From Leifsonia sp. 71-9 (lineage in GTDB: Bacteria > Actinomycetota > Actinomycetes > Actinomycetales > Microbacteriaceae), in the NCBI RefSeq assembly GCF_001898805.1, contig NZ_MKVJ01000001.1:1-45207 (forward strand): a stretch of 45,207 nt of DNA, read 5' to 3'. A model generated the notes under the pieces. It made no database searches, was not told the origin of the DNA, and was given only the letters and a program-made list of their open reading frames with translations. A program made the translations under genes and the position numbers. Shown here piece after piece: positions 9,501 through 18,425 of this stretch; the stretch's first letter is position 1, and each line of letters starts with the position of its first letter.

Positions 9501-10556
9501 ATGTCCCAGACCGTCAAGCTCGCCGTCATCCCCGGAGACGGAATCGGCCCCGAGGTGATCGCGGAGGCGGTCAAGGTCCTGGATGCGGTGAGCGCCGGCA
9601 GCGGGCTCGCGTTCGAGAAGACGCACTTCTCGCTCGGTGCCGACCGCTACCTCGCGACGGGCGACGTGCTGACGGACGAGGACCTCGCGTCGATCTCCTC
9701 CCACGACGCGATCCTGCTGGGCGCTGTCGGCGGCACGCCGGGCGACCCGCGGCTGGCCGGCGCGAACATCGAGCGCGGTCTGCTGCTGAAGCTCCGCTTC
9801 TCGCTCGACCACTACGTGAACCTCCGTCCGACCACGCTGTTCCCCGGCATCGCCAGCCCGCTGGCGAACCCGGGCGAGGTCGACTTCGTCGTCGTCCGCG
9901 AGGGCACCGAGGGCCCCTACGTCGGCAACGGCGGCGCCATTCGCCAGGGCACGCCGCACGAGATCGCGAACGAGGTCTCGGTGAACACGGCGTACGGCGT
10001 CGAGCGCGTCGTCCGCTTCGCGTTCGAGCAGGCCGAGCTGCGCCGCAAGAAGCTCACGCTGGTGCACAAGACCAACGTGCTCACCTTCGCCGGCGGCCTC
10101 TGGAAGCGGATCGTGGACGCGGTCGCCGCCGAGCACCCCGCGGTCGCGGTCGACTATCTGCACGTCGATGCCGCGACGATCTTCCTGGTCACCGATCCTG
10201 CTAGATTTGACGTGATCGTCACGGACAACCTCTTCGGCGACATCCTCACCGACCTCGCGGCCGCGATCAGCGGCGGCATCGGGCTGGCAGCGTCGGGCAA
10301 CATCAACCCCGCCGGCGCATTCCCGAGCATGTTCGAACCGGTTCACGGATCGGCTCCGGACATCGCCGGCCAGCAGAAGGCCGACCCCACCGCCGCGATC
10401 CTCTCCGTCGCACTCCTGCTCCGCCACCTCGGCGCCCAGGAGCAGGCGACCCGGGTGGAGCAGGCGGTGCCCGCCGACCTGGCCTCCCGCAGCGGGGCGC
10501 AGCGTACGACCGCCGAGATCGGCGACGCGATCGCCGCCCGGGTGGCGCAGAATTAG
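9501..10556 (+). CDS. leuB: 3-isopropylmalate dehydrogenase
   Basis: LeuB oxidatively decarboxylates 3-isopropylmalate to 2-oxoisocaproate in leucine synthesis, using NAD+ and Mg2+. The 351-residue sequence has the beta-decarboxylating dehydrogenase motifs: [11 protein letters not shown] at the N-terminus, [14 protein letters not shown] (substrate loop of the actinobacterial type), [22 protein letters not shown] (metal-binding aspartates) and [13 protein letters not shown] (NAD site). The ATG follows AGGAG. The gene is followed 38 bp later by ilvE and is likely co-transcribed with it. Confidence 0.95.
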   Translation: MSQTVKLAVIPGDGIGPEVIAEAVKVLDAVSAGSGLAFEKTHFSLGADRYLATGDVLTDEDLASISSHDAILLGAVGGTPGDPRLAGANIERGLLLKLRFSLDHYVNLRPTTLFPGIASPLANPGEVDFVVVREGTEGPYVGNGGAIRQGTPHEIANEVSVNTAYGVERVVRFAFEQAELRRKKLTLVHKTNVLTFAGGLWKRIVDAVAAEHPAVAVDYLHVDAATIFLVTDPARFDVIVTDNLFGDILTDLAAAISGGIGLAASGNINPAGAFPSMFEPVHGSAPDIAGQQKADPTAAILSVALLLRHLGAQEQATRVEQAVPADLASRSGAQRTTAEIGDAIAARVAQN

Positions 10557-10594
10557 ATCACCGTGCTTCACCGCATGCAGCGCAAAGGACTCTC

Positions 10595-11728
10595 ATGAAC
10601 GCTTCCACCAGCATCACCCTCACCAGCGGCCCCACCGAGACCAGCGGTCTCCTCTGGCAGGTCACGCGCAATGAGGCCGCCCGCAGTGCGGCCGAGCGTG
10701 CGGAGATCCTCGCCGACCCGGGCTTCGGCAACTACTTCACGGACCACATGGTCGACATCTGCTGGTCGGCCAAGGGAGGCTGGCACCGGCCGCGCGTCTC
10801 GCCGTACGGCCCCATCCAGCTCGAGCCGTCGGCTGCGGTGCTGCACTACGCGCAGGAGATCTTCGAGGGCCTGAAGGCGTACCGGCACGCCGACGGGTCG
10901 ATCTGGACCTTCCGCCCGGAGGCCAACGCGGCCCGCATGCAGCGCTCCGCCTACCGTCTCGCGCTGCCCGAGCTGCCGGTCGAGCACTTCCTCGACTCGA
11001 TCAAGCAGCTGGTCGCGGTGGACGGCGACTGGGTGCCGACCGCGCCGGAGACGAGCCTCTACCTGCGGCCGTTCATGTTCGCCAAGGAGGCGTTCCTCGG
11101 CGTGCGTCCGGCGAACAAGGTCGCGTACTATCTGATCGCGAGCCCGGCCGGCGCCTACTTCTCGGGCGGCGTCGCCCCCGTCTCCATCTGGCTCTCCGAC
11201 CGCTGGTCCCGCGCGGGCCACGGCGGCACGGGAGCGGCGAAGACCGGCGGCAACTACGCCTCCAGCCTGCTGCCCCAGGCCGAGGCGGCCGAGCACGGCT
11301 GCGCCCAGGTGCTCTTCCTCGACTCGGTGGAGGGGAAGTACCTCGAGGAGCTCGGCGGCATGAACGTCGTGCTCGTCTACAAGGACGGCACCGTGGTGAC
11401 GCCCGAGTCGGACAGCATCCTCGACGGCATCACCCTCGACTCCATCCTCCAGCTCGCCCGCGACCGCGGTCACACGGTGCAGCGCCGCAAGGTGACCATC
11501 GACGAGTGGCGCGACGGCGTGGAGAGCGGGGACATCGTCGAGGTGTTCGCGTGCGGCACGGCCGCGGTGATCACCCCGATCGGCGAGCTCAAGTCCGACA
11601 CGTTCACGGTGGGCGACATCACCGCGCCCCCCGGCGAGCTGACCATGGCGCTGCGCCAGGAGCTCACCGACATCCAGTACGGCCGCGTGCACGACCGCCA
11701 CAACTGGATGACGCGCCTCGACGGTTGA
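10595..11728 (+). CDS. ilvE: Branched-chain amino acid aminotransferase
   Basis: IlvE transfers amino groups between glutamate and the branched-chain 2-oxo acids, the last step of Val/Ile/Leu synthesis. It is a fold-type IV PLP enzyme of 377 residues. The Schiff-base lysine is in [13 protein letters not shown] (about residue 215). Other family motifs are [22 protein letters not shown] and [11 protein letters not shown]. The C-terminal [11 protein letters not shown] is typical of the large BCAT-II class. AAAGGA precedes the ATG. It sits downstream of leuB. Confidence 0.95.
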   Translation: MNASTSITLTSGPTETSGLLWQVTRNEAARSAAERAEILADPGFGNYFTDHMVDICWSAKGGWHRPRVSPYGPIQLEPSAAVLHYAQEIFEGLKAYRHADGSIWTFRPEANAARMQRSAYRLALPELPVEHFLDSIKQLVAVDGDWVPTAPETSLYLRPFMFAKEAFLGVRPANKVAYYLIASPAGAYFSGGVAPVSIWLSDRWSRAGHGGTGAAKTGGNYASSLLPQAEAAEHGCAQVLFLDSVEGKYLEELGGMNVVLVYKDGTVVTPESDSILDGITLDSILQLARDRGHTVQRRKVTIDEWRDGVESGDIVEVFACGTAAVITPIGELKSDTFTVGDITAPPGELTMALRQELTDIQYGRVHDRHNWMTRLDG

Positions 11729-11781
11729 GGCCGCCGGTACCGGAGGAGTCCTTGCCCGACGCACCGGGCGATCGCAGGCAA

Positions 11782-11823
11782 CGGAGGAGATCCCGCCCGA
11801 ATCGGGCGGGATCTCCTCCGTTT
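11782..11823. terminator. Bidirectional terminator between ilvE and the aminotransferase gene
   Basis: The 19-nt arms 11782-11800 and 11802-11820 are perfect reverse complements (outer part CGGAGGAGATCCCGCCCGA). They form a very stable hairpin followed by TTTG. It separates two convergent genes. The last 15 bases of the right arm are repeated at 11847-11861, ending at the stop codon of the minus-strand gene, giving a second possible pairing partner for the left arm. Confidence 0.85.
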
Positions 11824-11861
11824 GTGGGTGCGGGCGGCGCTCGGCGGCGGGATCTCCTCCG

Positions 11862-12902
11862 CTAGCGACGGCCGAGTGCGTGGAGGGCGGATCGCACGTC
11901 GTCCGGCGAGTTCCAGAGGTGGAAGGCGACGCGGGCGCGACCGGCGCGTCCCGACGCGCGGAGGCCGGCGGCGGTGAGGGCGGCCAGCGCCGTGCCCTCG
12001 CGGTCCGGCCAGCTGACGATCGCGCTCCCGCCGGCGTCCACGCCCAGCCCGTCGGCGAAGGCGGCGGCCAGGCCGGTGGCGTGGGCGTGCACGTCGGCCG
12101 CGTCCAGCTCCTCGAACAGGCTCAGCGCTGCGGCCGTGCCCGGCCAGACCGGCCAGGCGGGGGAGACGTCGAACCGGCGGGCGCTGGAGGCGGGGGCCGC
12201 GAGCGGGCCGTAGCACGAGCTCCACGGGTCCTCCCCGGCGAACCAGCCGGCCTGCACCGGGTTGAGTGCGTCGAGCATCCTCCCGCCCACGGTGAGGAAT
12301 GCGGAGCCGCGCGGAGCGCAGAGCCATTTGTACGCGTGCGTCACGGTCGCGTCGAAGCGCGAGGCGTCGACCGGGAGCCAGCCGAGCGCCTGGGTGAGGT
12401 CGGCGAAGGTCCGCGTCCCGGTGCGGGCGCAGGCGTCGAGCACGGCGTCGGCGTCGGCGATCTCGCCGGTGGCGGACTGCACGAGCGAGAACGCCACGAG
12501 CCAGGTGCGTTCGTCGACCGCGTCCGCCAGCGCCGCAAGCGGAGCCGACCGCACGGACACGCCGCGGTGCGCCTGCGCGTGGAACGGGGCGACCATCGAG
12601 GCGAAATCGCCCTCGGCGCAGAGCACCGTCGCACCGTCCGGGACGGAGGCGGCGATCAGCGCGGCCAGCACGGAGACCTGCGACCCGATGGCGACGGCCT
12701 CCACGGGGACGCCGGCGAGGCGGGCGAAGGAGGTGCGGGCCGCACCCACGGCATCGTCGTAGCCGGCGGGCGACGACTCCCCGGACGCCCAGCGCTCCAG
12801 GTCCGCGCGTCCGGCGGCGACCGTCTCGTGGGACGGGAGCCCCTGCGTGCAGGCGGCGAGATAGCCGGAGCCGGCCGGGAAGCGATCCTGGAGGATGAGC
12901 AT
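11862..12902 (-). CDS. Aminotransferase class V-fold PLP-dependent enzyme
   Basis: This is a fold-type I PLP enzyme of about 346 residues, related to isopenicillin-N-epimerase-like and cysteine-desulfurase-like proteins. The putative Schiff-base lysine is in VTHAYKWLCAPRGSAFL (about residue 191). FADLTQALGWLPVD supplies the cofactor aspartate and following Gln/Ala. No desulfurase active-site cysteine loop is apparent, so an aminotransferase, lyase or epimerase role is more likely. ATG 12902 is annotated. An in-frame GTG at 12935 sits 7 nt after a GATACT box and may be the real leaderless start. The gene is divergent from a LysR gene, its probable regulator. Confidence 0.8.
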   Translation of the reverse strand: MLILQDRFPAGSGYLAACTQGLPSHETVAAGRADLERWASGESSPAGYDDAVGAARTSFARLAGVPVEAVAIGSQVSVLAALIAASVPDGATVLCAEGDFASMVAPFHAQAHRGVSVRSAPLAALADAVDERTWLVAFSLVQSATGEIADADAVLDACARTGTRTFADLTQALGWLPVDASRFDATVTHAYKWLCAPRGSAFLTVGGRMLDALNPVQAGWFAGEDPWSSCYGPLAAPASSARRFDVSPAWPVWPGTAAALSLFEELDAADVHAHATGLAAAFADGLGVDAGGSAIVSWPDREGTALAALTAAGLRASGRAGRARVAFHLWNSPDDVRSALHALGRR

Positions 12903-12955
12903 GAGTCCACCGTGCGGGATCCCGATCCGTCGCACCAGAGCAAGTATCCAATCCG

Positions 12956-12978
12956 AATCATTCGCCGTGGTTATGATT
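12956..12978 (+). promoter_or_regulatory. LysR-type T-N11-A binding site
   Basis: AATCAT (12956-12961) and ATGATT (12973-12978) form an inverted repeat separated by exactly 11 bp, the signature of LysR-type operators. It lies in the divergent gap and overlaps the TATGAT (12972-12977) -10 box of the lysR gene itself. Autorepression plus activation of the opposite aminotransferase gene is the expected arrangement. Confidence 0.75.
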
Positions 12979-12983
12979 GTCGC

Positions 12984-13928
12984 ATGCTGCCCGACGACCT
13001 CGACTCCCACAGCCTGCGCGTCGTGCGCGCGATCGCCGACGAGGGCTCGATCACGCGCGCGGCGGACGCCCTCGGCTTCAGCCAGCCCGCCATCAGCCAG
13101 CATCTGCGCCGGCTGGAGGCGCGCATCGGCCTGCCGGTGGTCTCCCGTGCCGGTCGCGGGGTGCGGCTCACCGAGGCGGGGCGCGTGCTGGCCCGTCACG
13201 CCCTGACCGTCACCACCGCCCTCGACGCGGCCGCGGGCGAGCTCGACGACCTGCGCGGCCTCCGCACCGGGCGGGTGCGCCTGGCGGGGTTCCCGTCCGC
13301 CTCGTCGTCGATCGTGCCGCGCCTGCTCAGCACGATGGAGGCGACGCATCCGGGCGTGCGCATCACCTACCTGGAGGCCGAGCCTCCGGAGGCCGTCGCG
13401 GCCGTCCGAGCGCAGACCGCCGATCTGGCGATCACCTTCAGCTACCCGGGCGACCGCGTCGACCCGCACCGCGAGAGCGCCCGCGGCCTCGCCGTCGCGC
13501 CGCTCTGGCACGACGAGATGCTGGTCGCCCTGCCGGCCGGGCATCCCCTCGCGGCGAACGACCGCGTGGACCTCGCCGATCTCGCCGCGGAGGCCTGGAT
13601 CGGCGGCTGCCCGCGCTGCCGCGGCCACCTCCTGGAGCTGACGGCCGGCCGCGGGTACGAGCCGCGCATCGCCTACGAGACGGACAACTTCGTGGCCGTG
13701 CTGCGCATGGTGGCCGAGGGGATGGGCGTCGCGCTGCTCCCCGGCCTCGCCGTCGGGTCGGCGGGGGCGCAGACCGGCGTGGTGCTCCGCGCGACGGGCA
13801 ACCGCGACCACCGCACGATCAACCTCGTCGGGGCCGCGGGCGCCGACGTCGTCCCGGCCATCGCGACGACGGTGGAGGCGATCGTCGGCCTCGCGGTCGA
13901 CGAGTGGCGGCTAGCATCGGTGGGATGA
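12984..13928 (+). CDS. LysR-family transcriptional regulator
   Basis: This is a 314-residue LTTR. The winged helix-turn-helix is at about residues 6-65 (LRVVRAIADEGSITRAADALGFSQPAISQHLRRLE). The periplasmic-binding-like effector domain follows from about residue 92. The ATG at 12984 lies 6 bp downstream of a TATGAT box, suggesting leaderless translation. It is divergent from the class V aminotransferase gene and shares a T-N11-A site with it. The stop overlaps the next ATG (ATGA), coupling it to a ketopantoate reductase-like gene. The inducer is unknown. Confidence 0.9.
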   Translation: MLPDDLDSHSLRVVRAIADEGSITRAADALGFSQPAISQHLRRLEARIGLPVVSRAGRGVRLTEAGRVLARHALTVTTALDAAAGELDDLRGLRTGRVRLAGFPSASSSIVPRLLSTMEATHPGVRITYLEAEPPEAVAAVRAQTADLAITFSYPGDRVDPHRESARGLAVAPLWHDEMLVALPAGHPLAANDRVDLADLAAEAWIGGCPRCRGHLLELTAGRGYEPRIAYETDNFVAVLRMVAEGMGVALLPGLAVGSAGAQTGVVLRATGNRDHRTINLVGAAGADVVPAIATTVEAIVGLAVDEWRLASVG

Positions 13929-14794
13929 GCGACGACACGGTTTTCGCAGTGGTCGGCCCGGGCGCCGTCGGCGGTCTGCTGGCCTGGCTGCTGCATCGGG
14001 CGGGGCACGACGTGGTGGCGGTGGGCCGCCCGGCAACGGTCGAGGCCATCCGCGCCGAGGGCATCGAGGTGCGCAGTGCGCAGTTCGGCGACGGCGTCGA
14101 GCGCGTGCCCGCCGACACGGTGGTGCCCGCGGGCGCGAGCGTGCTGCTGGCGACGAAGGCCTACGGGCTCGACGCCGTGCTGCCGGACATCGCGGCCTCC
14201 CGGCCCGTCGAGGTCGTCTCGTTCCTGAACGGCGTCGAGCACGTGGACCCGCTGCGCGAGGCGCTCCCCGGCGTGCCGGTCGCGGGGGCGTCGGTCGCCG
14301 TCTCCGCGCTGCGCCTGTCGCCGACGGTGATCGATCACCGCAGCCCGTTCGTGAACATCGAGGCGCCGGCGGCGGCGGCCGGGTTCGCGGCGGTGCGCGC
14401 GCTCGAGGGGGCCGGGCCGCGGGTGCGGGCGCGGGGCACCGAGGCCGAGGTGCTCTGGGCGAAGTTCCGGATGCTCGCCGGGCTCGCCCTGCTCACGTCG
14501 TACTGGCGGCAGCCCGCCGGGAGCGCGCTGAGCGAGGATCCCGAGCTCACGGAGGCCGTGGCCGCGGAGATCGCGGCGTGCTCGACCGCCGAGGGGGTGC
14601 CGGCGACGGCCCTCGACGTCATGCGGGTGCTCGGCAGCGTCCCGGGCGGCATGCGCACCTCCCTGCAGGAGGACCTCGCGGCCGGTGCGCCCAGCGAGCT
14701 CGACGCCATCGGCGGGGCGCTCCTGCGCATCGGCGAACGGCACGGCGTCCCGACGCCCGCCATCGCCCGCATCGTGGCGGCGCTAGGCTCGTAG
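13925..14794 (+). CDS. 2-dehydropantoate 2-reductase family protein (PanE/ApbA-like)
   Basis: This is an NADP-binding reductase of 289 residues. The N-terminal Rossmann motif is [15 protein letters not shown]. The mid-domain has [14 protein letters not shown], the family lysine region, and SFLNGVEH, the Asn-Gly region. The C-terminal helical domain contains [23 protein letters not shown], with the conserved Lys of the KF motif. Ketopantoate reduction in pantothenate synthesis is the classic role, but many paralogues act on other 2-oxo acids. Without pantothenate genes nearby the assignment stays at family level. The start overlaps the lysR stop. A TAGCAT box 7 bp upstream could also allow its own leaderless transcript. 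Confidence 0.83.
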   Translation: MSDDTVFAVVGPGAVGGLLAWLLHRAGHDVVAVGRPATVEAIRAEGIEVRSAQFGDGVERVPADTVVPAGASVLLATKAYGLDAVLPDIAASRPVEVVSFLNGVEHVDPLREALPGVPVAGASVAVSALRLSPTVIDHRSPFVNIEAPAAAAGFAAVRALEGAGPRVRARGTEAEVLWAKFRMLAGLALLTSYWRQPAGSALSEDPELTEAVAAEIAACSTAEGVPATALDVMRVLGSVPGGMRTSLQEDLAAGAPSELDAIGGALLRIGERHGVPTPAIARIVAALGS

Positions 14795-14795
14795 G

Positions 14796-15563
14796 GTGAA
14801 GATCGCACGGTTCAGCCACGATGGCGCAATCGACTACGGGATCGTCGACGAGGACGCCCTCGTCGTCCTCGCCGGAGACCCCCTGTTCACCGGATTCGAC
14901 ACCACCGGGGAGCGCGTGCCGCTCGGTAAGGTCGGCGCCCTGCTCGCACCGGTCATCCCGCGCTCCAAGGTCGTCGCGGTGGGCAAGAACTACCGGGAGC
15001 ACGCCGCCGAGATGGGTGGCGAGGCCCCGGAGGAGCCCCTGCTGTTCCTCAAGCCGAACACCTCGGTGATCGGACTGGGCGACGCCATCCTGCTGCCGCC
15101 GCAGTCGCAGCAGGTGGAGTTCGAGGGCGAGCTGGCCGTCGTGATCGGCAAGATCGCCCGCAACGTGCCGGAGGCGAAGGCCCACGAGCACATCTTCGGC
15201 TACACCGTCGCCAACGACGTCACCGCCCGCGACCTGCAGAAGAAGGACGGGCAGTGGACGCGCGCGAAGGGCTTCGACACCTTCTGCCCGCTCGGCCCGG
15301 TGATCGAGACCGAGCTCGACCCCGAGGCGTTCCTGCGCACGCGGGTCAACGGCGAGCTCAAGCAGGAGGCGCGCCTGTCGGAGATGGTGCACGACATCCC
15401 GTCGATCATCGCCTACGCGTCGAGCGTGTTCACCCTGCTGCCGGGCGACGTCATCCTGACCGGCACGCCGGCCGGGGTCGGCCCGCTCGTGGCGGGGGAC
15501 ACCGTCGAGGTGGAGGTCGAGGGCGTCGGGTCCCTCGTCAACCCCGTCCGCGCTCCCAAGTAG
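14796..15563 (+). CDS. Fumarylacetoacetate hydrolase (FAH) family protein
   Basis: This is a 255-residue member of the FAH fold, which covers metal-dependent C-C hydrolases and oxaloacetate/fumarylpyruvate-type enzymes. Visible motifs are [25 protein letters not shown], the metal-binding Glu pair in [23 protein letters not shown], and the C-terminal [17 protein letters not shown]. It starts with GTG two bases after the previous stop. TAGGCT (14784-14789) lies 6 nt before it, suggesting an additional leaderless promoter. It lies just upstream of gltX. The substrate is not predictable from sequence. Confidence 0.88.
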   Translation: MKIARFSHDGAIDYGIVDEDALVVLAGDPLFTGFDTTGERVPLGKVGALLAPVIPRSKVVAVGKNYREHAAEMGGEAPEEPLLFLKPNTSVIGLGDAILLPPQSQQVEFEGELAVVIGKIARNVPEAKAHEHIFGYTVANDVTARDLQKKDGQWTRAKGFDTFCPLGPVIETELDPEAFLRTRVNGELKQEARLSEMVHDIPSIIAYASSVFTLLPGDVILTGTPAGVGPLVAGDTVEVEVEGVGSLVNPVRAPK

Positions 15564-15604
15564 GGCTCGCGCGCAGGGCGCTCCCCAGTAGGATTGGGAG
15601 CGGT

Positions 15605-17122
15605 ATGTCAGACAACGCTTCGCACCCCTTCTCCACGGCCACCGGCACGGACGTCCGCGTCCGCTTCTGCCCGTCGCCGACCGGCACCCCGCACGTCGGG
15701 CTGATCCGCACCGCCCTCTTCAACTGGGCGTACGCGCGGCACACCGGCGGCAAGCTCATCTTCCGCATCGAGGACACCGACGCGGCTCGCGACAGCGAGG
15801 AGAGCTACGGGCAGATCATCGACGCCCTCACCTGGCTGAAGCTGGACTGGGACGAAGGAGTGAACGTCGGCGGCCCGCACGGCCCGTACCGGCAGTCGCA
15901 GCGCAGTGACATCTACCGCGACCTGATCGAGCGCCTCGTCGCCTCCGGCCACATCTACGAGAGCTTCGCGACCGGCGAGGAGATCGAGGCGCGCAACGTC
16001 TCGCTCGGCCGCGACCCGAAGCTCGGCTACGACAACTTCGAGCGCGACCTGTCGGACGACCAGAAGGCCGCCTATCGCGCGGAGGGCCGCGAGCCCGCGC
16101 TGCGCCTGCGCGTGCCGGACGACGATCTCAGCTTCGACGACCTGGTGCGCGGCGAGATCACCTTCCCCGCCGGTTCGTTCAGCGACTTCGTCGTGGTGCG
16201 CCCGAACGGGCAGCCGCTCTACACGTTCGTGAACCCGGTGGACGACGCGCTCATGGGCGTCACGCACGTGCTCCGCGGCGAGGACCTCCTGTCGTCGACG
16301 CCGCGTCAGATCGCGCTGTACCACGCGCTCATCGACGCGGGAGTGACGACCTTCGTTCCGCGCTTCGGCCACCTCCCGTACGTGATGGGCGAGGGCAACA
16401 AGAAGCTCTCCAAGCGCGACCCCGAGTCGAACCTGTTCCACCACCGCGACCGCGGCTTCATCCCCGAGGGCCTCGTCAACTACCTGGCGCTGCTCGGCTG
16501 GTCGCTGAGCCACGAGCGCGACATCTTCTCGGTCGCCGAGATGGTGGCGGCGTTCGACGTCGTCGACGTGAACCCGAACCCGGCGCGTTTCGACCTCAAG
16601 AAGGCCGAGTCGATCAACGGCGACCACATCCGGCTGCTGGAGGTCGGCGACTTCGCCGAGCGCACCATCCCGTACCTCGTGAACGCCGGCGTGCTCACCG
16701 AGCCGCTGACCGACCGGCAGCGCACCGTGCTGGCCGAGGCCGCTCCGCTCGTCCAGGAGCGCATGCAGCTGCTCGGCGAGGCGCCGGGCATGCTCGGCTT
16801 CCTGTTCACCGACACGGCCTCCCTCGTGGTCGAGGACGACGCGCGCGCCTCGCTGCCGGCCAACACCGGCGAGGTGCTCGCGGCCTCCCTCGGCGCCCTC
16901 GAGGACATCCCCGTGGCCGAGTGGACGCACGACGCCATCGAGAGCGCGCTGCGCGACGCCCTGATCGAGACCATGGGCCTCAAGCCGCGCGTCGCCTTCG
17001 GGCCGCTGCGCGTCGCCGTCTCGGGTCGCCGCGTGTCGCCTCCGCTGTTCGAGTCCATGGAGATCCTGGGCAAGGCCGACACGATCGCGCGGCTGGACCG
17101 GCTCTCGGCGTCCCTGGTCTGA
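15605..17122 (+). CDS. gltX: Glutamyl-tRNA synthetase
   Basis: This class I aminoacyl-tRNA synthetase charges tRNA-Glu, and in many actinobacteria also tRNA-Gln before amidation. The 505-residue protein has the HIGH-type signature [22 protein letters not shown] near residue 20, [14 protein letters not shown], and the KMSKS-type [13 protein letters not shown] near residue 265. A helical anticodon-binding domain forms the C-terminal third. The ATG at 15605 lies 10 nt past a TAGGAT box, and GGGAG is the Shine-Dalgarno. It is probably expressed separately from the upstream FAH gene. Confidence 0.96.
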   Translation: MSDNASHPFSTATGTDVRVRFCPSPTGTPHVGLIRTALFNWAYARHTGGKLIFRIEDTDAARDSEESYGQIIDALTWLKLDWDEGVNVGGPHGPYRQSQRSDIYRDLIERLVASGHIYESFATGEEIEARNVSLGRDPKLGYDNFERDLSDDQKAAYRAEGREPALRLRVPDDDLSFDDLVRGEITFPAGSFSDFVVVRPNGQPLYTFVNPVDDALMGVTHVLRGEDLLSSTPRQIALYHALIDAGVTTFVPRFGHLPYVMGEGNKKLSKRDPESNLFHHRDRGFIPEGLVNYLALLGWSLSHERDIFSVAEMVAAFDVVDVNPNPARFDLKKAESINGDHIRLLEVGDFAERTIPYLVNAGVLTEPLTDRQRTVLAEAAPLVQERMQLLGEAPGMLGFLFTDTASLVVEDDARASLPANTGEVLAASLGALEDIPVAEWTHDAIESALRDALIETMGLKPRVAFGPLRVAVSGRRVSPPLFESMEILGKADTIARLDRLSASLV

Positions 17123-17131
17123 GGGGGAGCG

Positions 17132-18085
17132 GTGCCGGACCAGAGCGTGCCCGACTCCGTCGAGGTCGTCGTCGTCGGCGGGGGTCCCGCCGGCCTCTCG
17201 ACCGCCCTGAACCTGGCCCGCGCGCGGCGCCGGGTGCTCGTCGTCGACGGCAACCGTCCCCGTCACGCCGCGACGCTGATCGCGCGCGGCTTCCTGACGC
17301 GGGACGGCGTGCCGCCCCTGGAGCTGCGCCGGCTCGGCCGCGAGGAGGTCGACGCGTACGACAACGCGCAGGTCGTCTTCGCCCAGGTCGGCTCGGTGGA
17401 GGTGGAGGGCACCGGCTTCCGCGTGCGCGCACGCGGCGTGCGCGGGGGAGCGGACGTCGACGTCCTGGCCGCCACGCTCGTGCTCGCCACCGGCGTCACC
17501 GAGACCATGCCGGCCATCCCGAGCATCCGCGCCTACTACGGCACCCAGCTGCACAGCTGCGTCGAGTGCGACGGCTTCGAGAAGGCCGACAAGCCGCTCG
17601 CGCTCATCGGCGAGTCCGCCGACCTCGCCGAGCGCGCCCTGCTGCTCACCCAGTGGACCGACGACCTGATCGTGTTCACGAACGGCATCGCGTCCGTGAG
17701 CGCCGACGAGGAGCGCGCCCTCGCCCGGCTAGGCGTCGGCGTCGAGCGGCGCCCGATCGACGACCTGGTGGGCGACAAGGGCGTCATGACCGGCGTGCGC
17801 CTGGCCGATGGCACCGTCGTCGAGCGCGCGGGGGGCTTCGTGCGGCCCGCGTGGTCGCCGGCCCTCGACTTCGCGGCCGGACTCGACCTGGATCGGGACG
17901 GCGACGGCTACGTCGTGACCGACCGGCAGGGCCGAACGTCCCTCCCTGGCGTGTACGCGGCGGGGGAGACGACGGCTCCCGGGCCGCAGCAGCTCATCGT
18001 CGCGGCGGGCTCCGGGGCGGTCGTCGCCTCCGCCGTCAACCGCGATCTGATCGGCATCCAGGTCGACGAGCGCGCCGTTTTGTAG
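17132..18085 (+). CDS. Thioredoxin reductase-like FAD/NAD(P)-dependent oxidoreductase
   Basis: This is a flavoprotein of 317 residues. The N-terminal FAD-binding motif is VVVVGGGPAGLSTALNLARARRRVLVVDG (about residues 11-39). A redox pair C143-V-E-C146 in HSCVECDGF sits where thioredoxin reductases carry CATC. The second FAD motif is TSLPGVYAAGETT. The NADPH domain motif LALIGESADLAERALLL is degenerate. Together these place it in the TrxB-like low-molecular-weight family. Its electron acceptor is unknown, since no thioredoxin gene is adjacent. It starts with GTG 9 bp after gltX and is likely co-transcribed. Confidence 0.85.
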   Translation: MPDQSVPDSVEVVVVGGGPAGLSTALNLARARRRVLVVDGNRPRHAATLIARGFLTRDGVPPLELRRLGREEVDAYDNAQVVFAQVGSVEVEGTGFRVRARGVRGGADVDVLAATLVLATGVTETMPAIPSIRAYYGTQLHSCVECDGFEKADKPLALIGESADLAERALLLTQWTDDLIVFTNGIASVSADEERALARLGVGVERRPIDDLVGDKGVMTGVRLADGTVVERAGGFVRPAWSPALDFAAGLDLDRDGDGYVVTDRQGRTSLPGVYAAGETTAPGPQQLIVAAGSGAVVASAVNRDLIGIQVDERAVL

Positions 18086-18109
18086 TTCGTCGCGCGGGTA
18101 GGCTAGAGT
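18080..18109 (+). promoter_or_regulatory. Candidate promoter of tRNA-Gln
   Basis: TTGTAG (18080-18085) and TAGAGT (18104-18109) are separated by 18 bp. The predicted start is about 28 bp before the mature tRNA. The -35 hexamer overlaps the stop codon of the preceding flavoprotein gene. Confidence 0.5.
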
Positions 18110-18143
18110 TGTTTCTCGTGCCCGGGTCTAGGCCCGAAGCCCT

Positions 18144-18215
18144 TGGGGTATGGTGTAATTGGCAACACGGCGGTTTCTGGTACCGTTGTTCTTGGTTCGA
18201 GTCCAGGTACCCCAG
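18144..18215 (+). tRNA. tRNA-Gln (CUG anticodon)
   Basis: A 72-nt cloverleaf can be folded. The acceptor TGGGGTA pairs with TACCCCA, with discriminator G at 18215. The D arm is GTGTAATTGGCAACAC. The anticodon stem GCGGT/ACCGT encloses TTCTGGT with anticodon CTG. The T arm carries the TTCGAGT loop. The acceptor starting with U-A is typical of glutamine tRNAs. CCA is not encoded. A terminator follows at once. Confidence 0.95.
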
Positions 18216-18222
18216 CAAGATC

Positions 18223-18249
18223 AAGCTCCGGTTCATCCGGGGCTTTTTT
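18223..18249 (+). terminator. Intrinsic terminator of tRNA-Gln
   Basis: AAGCTCCGG (18223-18231) pairs with CCGGGGCTT (18237-18245), with one T-G wobble, around a 5-nt loop. It runs into a TTTTTT tract ending at 18249, a textbook intrinsic terminator and unusually strong for this GC-rich genome. Confidence 0.9.
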
Positions 18250-18425
18250 GCTGTCCGGGGCGACATTCGGCATGAATGCGGCGCGTGGCCCCCGTACTGG
18301 GGGAGACGGAAAACCGGGCGGATGGTTTTTACTGAGCGAGATGCTCGTTGCCAGAGCGAGCCGTACTCGAAAGTGAGCCGCCGTTGCGTGATCGCGCTGC
18401 CGCCTCCGTCCCTGTCATCGACTCC

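Noticed and set aside
18144-18249. tRNA-Gln as an integration (att) site for an island starting at 18.3 kb
   Set aside because: I could see no repeat of the tRNA 3' end downstream, no integrase and no composition change, so there is no support for an integrated element.
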